From Dermatophagoides farinae (taxonomy: Eukaryota; Arthropoda; Arachnida; Sarcoptiformes; Pyroglyphidae): a stretch of DNA of 64,000 nucleotides. Of the stretch, positions 52,518 to 64,000 are shown piece after piece. How positions within the stretch are numbered: position 1 is the first letter of the stretch; each line of letters begins with the position of its first letter. A model generated the notes under the pieces. The model was not told the origin of the DNA, made no database searches, and saw nothing but the letters and a program-made list of their open reading frames with translations. The stretch covers positions 4,054,001 to 4,118,000 of the forward strand of contig NC_134680.1 in the NCBI RefSeq assembly GCF_024713945.1, read 5' to 3'. The position numbers were made by a program, and so were the translations under genes.

Positions 52518-52537
52518 TAGTAGTAGTAGTAGTAGTA
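52518..52537. repeat. (TAG)n microsatellite
   Basis: A short pure TAG/GTA tract in the gene-poor region upstream of Mef2. Confidence 0.8.
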
Positions 52538-55500
52538 ATATTAGGAGCAGTAGCACAAAAAAAAATACAGACGAGATGATGATGATGATAGATGAATTGA
52601 AGGCAATAAAAAGGACATGAATACATAGAAACCTAATGGAATAAGTTTTTATATAAATGACGTCCGTATGTATATGAAGAAAAAAAAAACCAACAAACTC
52701 GAAATTTGCGCTTTGAATCTCGAAAACTCTCTCTCTCTCTTTCTTTACATTTTTCTCTTCTTCTTGTTGCTGGATTCCAAAAAAAACGAATCCATTTCAC
52801 ATTTTGGATGAATCTTTTCCATCTCATGGATCACATATCATCATCTCTCTCTCTCTCATCTCATACACACCAAACAAACCAACCAATCAACCAACCGGCA
52901 TAGACGCAGACACACAGAGAAACGTTTTTTTTTTTTTTTGGATTCATTTCTTTCCTTTTTTTCTTTTTATATTATTTTCTGTTCTTTATATATATACACA
53001 ATATTTACTTGGCTTTAAAAGAAAAGAAAAGAAAGAAAGAAAGAAAAAACCGAATGAATGATCATCATCAACAACATTCGTATAGCAAAATGTAATGGTT
53101 GTTTTATTTTTTTTTCGCTTTTTTGGTTTTTGGTTTGCGTATGTGTGTGTACTGTGCGTGTGTGTGTGTGTGTGTGTGTTGTTCAAAAATACGGCTTTGA
53201 ATTGATGATGATGATGATGATCTTTCGAAAACAGCAACAACCATCCATCCATTCATACATACATCCATCTATCTATATCTATCCTTATACATCTTCCAAA
53301 AAAAAGTATGAAATGATGACTGCCATCCATTTCAGAATATCATCATCATCATCAACATAGTATGTTGTTGTTGTCGTCTTCGTTAGTCGTCATATAGTCA
53401 TAGTCATATATATATTCATCGTCACACACACACACAAACAACAGATACAGATACACAGACGCATTGTATATACAGCAAAAAAAAAAAAGAAAATTCTAAT
53501 TCATCCACAAATTCATTTCATTCAATTCACTGTTGATGATGATGATGATCATTATGTCTGTTTGTGAATTATTTGATTGTGTTGGTGATCATCCTGTTGC
53601 TTCTCCATTCATTCAATCAATCAATCAATGAATAAATATTGATTTCTAATATACTGAAAAAAAATTGTTTTTTTTTTGTTTCATATATATTTTATTTATT
53701 ATTTATTTATATTCATTATCGATTCGATAGAAACAACAAACAATAATTAGAACCAGAAAAGAAAAACAACAACAACGACAACAACAACACGTACTACGTG
53801 CACTTACACACTCATTATTTAATCATTGAATTTATTATACCGTTGTTATTTGGTACATATTGTGCTGTGTATAGTGCAGAATCTTGATTATTCACATTGT
53901 TTTTTTTTCTCTACACTGTTTTCCGTTTTTTTTCAATATTCTTTTTTTCATCAGAATTTGTTCAATGTTTGTTTTTGTTGATTTTTTTTCCCTGTTAACA
54001 AATATCTATTCATGATTTCAATCTCTCAGTGTTTAAGTTTTTTTTCCAACAGAATTCAAAAATATTTTTGTTTTCGTGGAATAAATGGAAATTTATTCTC
54101 TCACTTTCTTCATATAAATTCTGAATTCAAGAATTTTTTTTTTCATCAACTTCCTTGTCATAAATTCACATGTGTGTGTGTGTGCGTGCGTGTGCGTGTT
54201 CGTTAACGTGGGCTTCTTTGTTTTCAACTACGACCTTTGAAATGCAAATTTATTCTCATCAACAACAACTATTTGAATGAATTGAGTTCTTAAAAATTTT
54301 TTCTGAAAAAATTTTGGATCATAATTATTTGACTTCTACCTACGCATCGTAAACAAACTTTTTTTTTCTCCGGTTATTATTATTTTTGTCGTGTTTCGGA
54401 AATATTTTTCTTTTGTACATTTATTTATATTTTCCCTGGAATAATTCTTGAATTACGGTTAGTACCATATATATATCTATCTAATTTGACGTTATTTTTT
54501 TCTACCATTCGGTTACCGTTGACTATTTTAAACATTTTCATATCATAACAAAAACCAATTCTTTTTCCACTGAATTTGATGTCTTAGATTGTAATTTGAT
54601 GCCTGAATAAGAATGTACGGTTGAATTTGTTTCAAAACAAAAACAAAACGAAAAAAAAAATAAAAATCTCATTGACGACATAGTTTTTTGTTTGTTTGTT
54701 TTTTTTTTGTTTTCAAACAATTGAAATGTTCCAATTTCCACTTTTAGATTCAGCTTTGTTGTTGTTGTTGTTGTTGTTGTTATTGTTTTTGTAGACTTCA
54801 GTTGGTTCAAACAGAATTTCAGAATTTCTTTGTTACAATTGTTTGTTGAAATTTAAAACTTTCTAACAAATTACAACAACCAAACAAAAAATTGGAAAAA
54901 ATTTTCCCATTTCATTCTATTTTTGTTTTTTGGACTGACAATGACAATGAATTTATTTTTTAATTTAAAATTTAGTTTATTAAAATTATCAATTTTAAAT
55001 TTCATAAAAAGCATCAGGTTTCAAAATTCTGAAGAAAAAAAGTATTCTTCTTTTACCCGGTTTCGATTATTTATTTATTTTTAAAGGGCTTAAAAGTGAT
55101 TACATCATCATTATCATCTGACCCGAATTTCAATGTCATAGCCAACACCTGAGTAGTTTATTGATGTGTGTGTGTGTGTAGGTTGACTATACCGTGTTAC
55201 ATACGGTACATATACCTGTATACCTGTATACAAGTTTGAAAAACAACAATAACCAAAGAACGAAATGTAAAAGAAAAAAAATCAGAATTAAATTCAAAAT
55301 GAAAAAAAAATTCATTTAAAATAAAAGAGAACGACAACAACAACTTGTATTCAGAGTTTAACCCAATTTTTTTCTAATTTGTTTGTTTCTTATCCAAAAA
55401 GAAAGAAAAAAAGTTTTCTCTTTATTCTCACTACACGAACATACAACACAAACCTCACTAATCATAGAAAAAGGGGTTTTTTTCGTTCGACCTACAGACC

Positions 55501-58500
55501 TACCAATCTTGATGATCATCAGATCTAGGCCATCGGTTAATCGTTATTATTTTTCTTTTTATTCTCGAAACATACTTTCAATATTACGACACACACACAC
55601 ACACGCAAACAGGCTAACAAATCTTGATGGTCAAACAAAAAAAAAAAAAAATTTCTCTATCTTTTCTCAGTACAACTTACGGTAAATAAAATGAAAAACC
55701 CGAAAAAACAGGTATTCCTGATGATCATGATGATGATGATGATGGTAGGTAAACAACAACAACAACAAAAAAGGGGGCACCAAAGGTTTCAGAAAGCAGG
55801 TTTGTTGTTGTTGTTTTTCATTCATTTATTCATTCCATTCGTTTCGGTGAAAGGTCTTTCATTTTTTTTCTTTCTTTCTCAACATCTCGTCATGATTATG
55901 ATGATGATGATGATGGTGACCTTTTTTTCTCAGGTAAATCTCTCTTTCTCTCTTTGTCGTTGTTTTTTTTCCACCTGATTTTCGATGGTTAGATTTTGGG
56001 CGCCTTATTTCATCATAATCATCATGATAATGATGATGTTGAGATTTCAATGTAGCGTGATTATGATGATGATGATGATGATTTTTTCTCAAATCAAAAT
56101 AACAACAACAACAACAGTAACTAGTTTTTTTTTGACATGAAACACATACACACTTTTGCTCTTAATACCCAATGACCTAATCTTTTGGTATGTCTAGCTG
56201 GTTGGTAGTTTGGTTGATTGTCATTTCTTTCTATTTTGTTTGTTAGTTTTTTTTTGAAAAAACATTCTTAAAAACCAATTAATGATAAATAATCCAACGA
56301 CGATAAGGATAATGATGATGATGATGATGATGGCAAAAACTATCGTTTTTTTCTAATTCACGAATAAATGAATGAATGAATGAATGCAAAAAAAAATTGA
56401 TACCAATCCCAATCGGTAATGAGTTGTTGTTGTTGTTGTTGTTGCTGCTGCTGCTTTAAAATCTGGATGAATGAATAAAAAAAAATATCCAATGTATAGA
56501 GAACAATGGATCATCATCATCATCATCGAAGAAAGTGCAAAATTGTTCCATTTTCATTTGTTTTATTTTGGTCAACATATTGTCATTTAGATAATACAAT
56601 GGATTATGATGATGATTGAATGAAATGAAATGAAATGGAAATGATCCAGAACAAAACAAAAAAAACAAACGATGAATGAAAATTGAGGCTAAATATAGCC
56701 ATTCACGATTGAAGAATTGTGATGATAAAATGTGAATGAAAATCCGAACAATAATAATAACAACGATAACCGGCAAAAAAAAATTTAAATCGTATAGTTA
56801 TATTGAGTGATTAATGGCGTGATTTTTTTTTGTTCACTCTTTTCACGATGTTTCAAAAAAAAAACAAAAAAAAATTCCTATATTTTATTCAAGGTTTTTT
56901 TTGGCAACTGGAATCCTCCAAAATATGATTACCGTAATGATCATGATGACGGTGATTTTTTTTTTTTTTGCTATGTCAATGTCAAGTGTATTTTATCAAA
57001 TTAAATAATCTAGATATTTTGGCATTATCGATTCATTTTATTTTTTCATTACATTACATTCATTCAATTGATGACTACAGGTTTTGAAAAATTCCTTAAG
57101 ATTATAAATCTGCCTGTTAACGATGATGATCATGATGATGATGTGTGAATCATAAATGAATCGAACGAATATTTTGTATTCAATACATCAATTCATTCTG
57201 TTCATTAGGCAGGCAAGTCAATCTGCAAAAAAAAGATGTATGTTTGTGATTGCAATGCAATTTTACCATTTTTTTTTCTCTTTTTATTTATTTCATTCAC
57301 TAGTTTTTCTTATCTCATGATCATGATCATTAATGTACATGTTGTTGTTGTTGTTGTTGTTGATATCATCATCCTCATGATGACGATGATCAAGCAACTT
57401 ATCTCATTTTCATCATCATCATACCATATTATTTACCTTTATATGATTTTTTTTTCACTAGTTTTTTTTTGTTTTGTTTTGTTATTTTTCAATCTTTCTC
57501 TCTCTCTCTCTTTTCTCCTTGATAATAATGATAATTTGTAATTTAATTTTACAAATACAAAAGTGTGCAAAATTCTATCGCCTCAAACCAAAACAACAAC
57601 AACAAAAAAACATATAGCCACAATAACATCAACAAACGACGACGAACAAAACATTAACAACATGATCATTAGAACGATCAAACTACGTCATATATAATAA
57701 TTATGATGGTGGTGGTGTATTCCAATCCTTCATCATTGTCAATATCGATTTATAGATATATTGATTGACAAAAAATGTTTATTTCATTATATTTGTTTGT
57801 TTTGTTTTTTGTTTTTTTTTTGATTGTTGTTACGTTGAATACGAAATTTGAATTAATTATTGATTTTTTTTCAACAATTTAATAATTTCTCTTTCCATAA
57901 TCATTTATGAGAAATAATGATTTCAATGATGATGATGATGATGATGATAGGTTGGCTGGAGTTGAACAGAGAAAAAAATAATAATAATGAATAATAAGCA
58001 CTTGGGCAACGAACACTTGCACCTAGAAACAAAACAAAACAGAGAGAATTAATTAGACTTTTTTTTTATTGCAATGAATTCTTAGTTCATTTTTTATCTA
58101 TTATGATGATGATTGAAATTAGTATAACAGTGTTTTTTTTAAATGCCAAATCGATGCTTCAACAAAAAAAAATATTTGAACAACAGAAAAAAATTCTTTG
58201 GCTAATGGCCAATGAAATAAACAAAAACAGAACAAAAAAAAATTAAATGATGAACCGGGCTCTATCAGGAATTTGGATTGTATAAACAAACACACACACA
58301 CGCACACATATGGTGTGGCTCTATCGATATTTGATTCCGGATTAGTGATTCTTTTCATTTCAACAAACGAGATGAGAAAACAAAAAAAACATCATATTAA
58401 GGAATTGAATTTAAACATTTTATTTTTTTCCTCTATTTTCGTCATTTCGTTTTGAATGAAATTAATCAATTTCCTTGCAACAAGTGGTGTTTTTAGCTAG

Positions 58501-60216
58501 TCGAACGAATGAAACAATAGAAACAATACATTTCTTAGGATTCTTGATTTTTTTTTTCTTTTTGACATTCAATCTATTTAATCGGTGTGTCATATACATA
58601 TCGAATGATGAATTGCTTGTCATCGATTTGATTTGAATGGTGAATAACAATTTTTTTCTCTCTCTTTTTTTTCCAAACAATAAAATTCAATTTGTATAAT
58701 TTGATTTGGCCACTCACACACACACACATACACATTGATTTTTAATGCAAATTCAATGAACCAAAAATGAAATTTTCAATCTTGTCAAAGTTTTTTTTTT
58801 CTTCAGTCTCTGTGTGTTTCAAATCTGAATTCAATGATTCGGTGATTGAATTTTTTTTGTTCAATTTTGTTGCTGTTGTTTTCTTTTTTATTCATTTCAT
58901 TTTAGCGATTCAAATTGGTGTGTAAAATGTCGATTTTGTGAAAATTCAAAACAAAAACAAAAAAAATTGAAATTCAATGAAATCAAACCATATCGTGCGT
59001 TGTGCAAAAAAAAACAACAACAACAACAACAAAAAACAATTCAATTCAATTCGATTCGATTGTTAATGGATGAGAAATGACTATGTGAAAAACCGACTTT
59101 ACACCACTGAAATTAACAAGTGAAAAAAAAATTCGGTTATTCGATTATGAAGGTAACGAGCGAACGGGCAGAAAAAAAACAATAATTCACACGCACCACC
59201 CACCCACATATATGAATTTAAAAATATAATTTAAGAAAATTAAAAACAAAAACAAAAAAAAACGGGTAAAACCTCATTTTTTTTTGTTGCACTGTTTTGT
59301 TATTCAAAATTGACAACCACAAAACAACAAGTTCAAAGTTGAATTTCTGTTGTTGTTGTTGTTGTTGTTGTCAATTTTAAAACGGTCATTCACACATTTT
59401 GTTGTTGTTGTTAATATTGTGCCACTCAAAAACGATGATTATGATAGACTTTGGGTAACCGTTGTTGATTGTTGTTGTTGACAAACAAAAAAAATTGGTG
59501 ATTGAATTACAAAAATGATGAAGAAATTGAGAGGATTTAACTTTGACAGAAAAAAATTTGCATTTTATCCCGAATAACGATACTAATATATCCTTATTTA
59601 TTCATTTTTTTCTCATTCTTTTTTCTCTTTTTCTATTTTAGAGATAAATTTTTTTTTATCATCAAAAAAATTTTTTTTTATTGGTCGATTGGTCGGGCTT
59701 CGATCATCATCATCATCATCATCACCTGAATTGCATCAATCAATTTGATTGGCCGTGAATTCAACAAGAACAAATTTCGTACATTTTTTTTTACTTGTAC
59801 GATAAAATGAAGAAAAAAAATTGTTTTTGCATTAATAATCAATCAAAATTGAAATAAAAAAAAAAGATCACTCGAAAACAACACAAGAGTGAAAAAACAT
59901 TTTTTTCTTTTTTTTGATCGACTTTGCCACGATTTTTTTTCCTCTTCACTCTACTACTTTACTTCTTCAAATTGTGTTGTTTACATCCGAACGGTTTTTT
60001 TTCATTTTTTTTTTGGTTCAATTTTGATTTCGTGCCCTATTGATCGCGATTTGATTCATTCATTCATTCATTCATTGATTCCATTCAATTGATTTGTGAC
60101 GATTTACGCGATAATAATAATAATAATATATAATAATAATGATGATGATTATAATATATCGTTGTTGTTGTTGTTGTTTTTTATTGCCATCGTTGTCGTT
60201 TTAGCTGTTGTTTACT

Positions 60217-60242
60217 ATCATCATCATCATCATCATCATCAA
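60217..60242. repeat. (ATC)n microsatellite
   Basis: A pure ATC tract, one of many ATC/GAT tracts in the window, about 0.9 kb before the Mef2 start codon. Confidence 0.85.
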
Positions 60243-60468
60243 CATTTACTTGATGATGATGATGATAATAATTATATATCATCATCATCATTATTGCAAC
60301 AAAACCACATTTTTTCAATGAAAACAAAAAAAAAATTCAATCAAATTAAGTGAAAAACGAAACGAAAAGAAAAAAATTCATCCAAAACATCAACAACAAC
60401 GTCAAATGAATGTGTGTGTGTGTGTGTGTGTGTGATTCACCATTCAATAATAATCAATCAACAACCGC

Positions 60469-60504
<36 letters not shown>

Positions 60505-61165
60505 AATATTATTTTTTGCAAATTAAAGAATTATCATCATTTGAAAAAGAATTCAAAGTTGTAAATAGAAGTGAAAAAAAAACATTTTGAAAAAAAATGT
60601 TGTTTGTCAATAACATTAACATCGTCAACAGCGAAGAAAAAAAAACACCACCAACCACCAAAAACAAACAAACAAACAACAACAACAACAACCGCATCAA
60701 ATCATCAATCAGATTAATGTAAATCATCATCATTTCAAATGTGTACATGTTTTCTGGGTGAGAATATTCTCACTTTGAAATAAATAACTGGACTTCTTTT
60801 TTTTTGATAAATGTTTTTTTTTTTGGTCAATTTGTGTATGCTCATGATCGATCATTGTTTATTCATCCATGTTAATTTGTTGATTATTTAAAAAAAATTT
60901 CTTTTTCTTGTTGAATTTGCTTCGTTTTTTTTTGTTTGTTTGTTGTTATTTATCATTCATAATATTTTTTTTTCATCTGATTTTAAATCAAAATCCAAAG
61001 TACAAAATAGCAACAAAAAACAACAACAACAGTTGAAATCAACCAGGTGAAGTGAAGACAATTGACATCATCGAATGACAAATTTTATTCATTTGAAGAA
61101 TTGAAAAAACACAACACACACCTAAATTTATCAAGGAAACGATAAAAATCATCCAAGAAAGAAAA

Positions 61166-63393
<2,228 letters not shown>

Positions 63394-64000
63394 TTGCTAT
63401 TATTATATCATTATTATTATTATTGTTGTTGTTGTTGTTGCTGTTGTTGTTTTTTTCTCATCATCATCATCCGTTATTGATAAAATCAATTTTCAATCAT
63501 CGTTCATCATCAACGATCATAATATTATTAAAATTAAAATAAAATCAATTAAACATATGATCATCATAATCCTGATCCTGATCAGCAAAAAAAACGGCTA
63601 CAATAATTATAGAAATAGATCGAAATGAAAATGAAAATAAATTTCGTGATATGAAATTTTGATTATTTTCTGAAATTAAAATGTCAATTCAATTCAATTC
63701 AATCATCGACCAGACACACACACAAAAACACAAAACAAACGATTCATTCACATTTTTAATATTATTGTCGATGATGATGATGATGATGATAATGATTATG
63801 AAACTTGAACGAAACAAACACACACACACACACAAAATCAGAAAATGAAATCCGGAATCAAGCAATTCTTTACTCACTCACTTACTCTCAATCTCTCGCC
63901 TGAATCTAATGTAAATGTAAATTATTATTATCATTCTTTTTTTGCTCTTTTCTTTTCATTCACTTTTTTTTGTTCATTTTTATTCTTCATTTTTTCCATT
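63394..64000 (+). other. Mef2 3' UTR and downstream sequence
   Basis: After the TGA the sequence has ATT/GTT/ATC triplet repeats, then two AATAAA candidates at 63538-63543 and 63636-63641, about 145 and 245 bases past the stop. Beyond these lie (GAT)n at about 63769-63790 and (CA)n at about 63817-63834. No further gene starts before the window ends. Confidence 0.6.
63636..63641 (+). other. Candidate poly(A) signal of Mef2
   Basis: AATAAA about 245 bases after the stop codon. An earlier AATAAA at 63538-63543 is equally canonical, so either or both may be used. Confidence 0.4.

Overview
The window looks like nuclear DNA from a small arthropod genome. It is strongly AT-rich, and every supported gene has GT-AG introns, mostly 64-94 bp long. 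Coding exons carry long Asn, His, Gln and Thr runs, and the non-coding DNA is crowded with (GT)n, (GA)n, (GAT)n, (GTT)n and homopolymer tracts. Two divergent ionotropic receptors and a Mef2 gene with arthropod-type features make a mite (for example an astigmatid such as a dust mite) my best guess. That is an inference from style, not a proven assignment. No prokaryotic, viral or CRISPR signal was seen.

Layout. (1) 288-4045, minus strand: two tandem ionotropic-receptor-like genes of the iGluR superfamily. The gene at 288-1832 is intact. The gene at 2488-4045 has an in-frame TAA immediately before the sequence for its last membrane helix; the helix is still encoded in the same frame at 2341-2487. 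(2) 7164-11641, minus strand: a four-exon gene for a low-complexity protein with two amphipathic helices that fit the pattern bound by the PKA regulatory subunit (AKAP type). A well-formed 55-nt exon at 15915-15969 has the right phase to be a further upstream exon. (3) 24100-25121, minus strand: a two-exon gene for a C11orf54/PTD012-type ester hydrolase (DUF1907). (4) 25122-61165: about 36 kb with no coding sequence I can support. It holds microsatellites and several clusters of transcription-factor-like sites. (5) 61166-63393, plus strand: the complete coding region of Mef2 in eight exons, followed by its 3' UTR.

The genes do not form one pathway. The receptors are chemosensory or ion-channel proteins, the AKAP-like protein would place PKA, the hydrolase is a housekeeping zinc enzyme, and Mef2 is a muscle and neural transcription factor. 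The 36 kb before Mef2 contrasts with its compact body (seven introns in 2.2 kb) and is the natural place for its 5' non-coding exons and enhancers. All exon boundaries were deduced by eye from splice sites, phase and family similarity, without transcript data.
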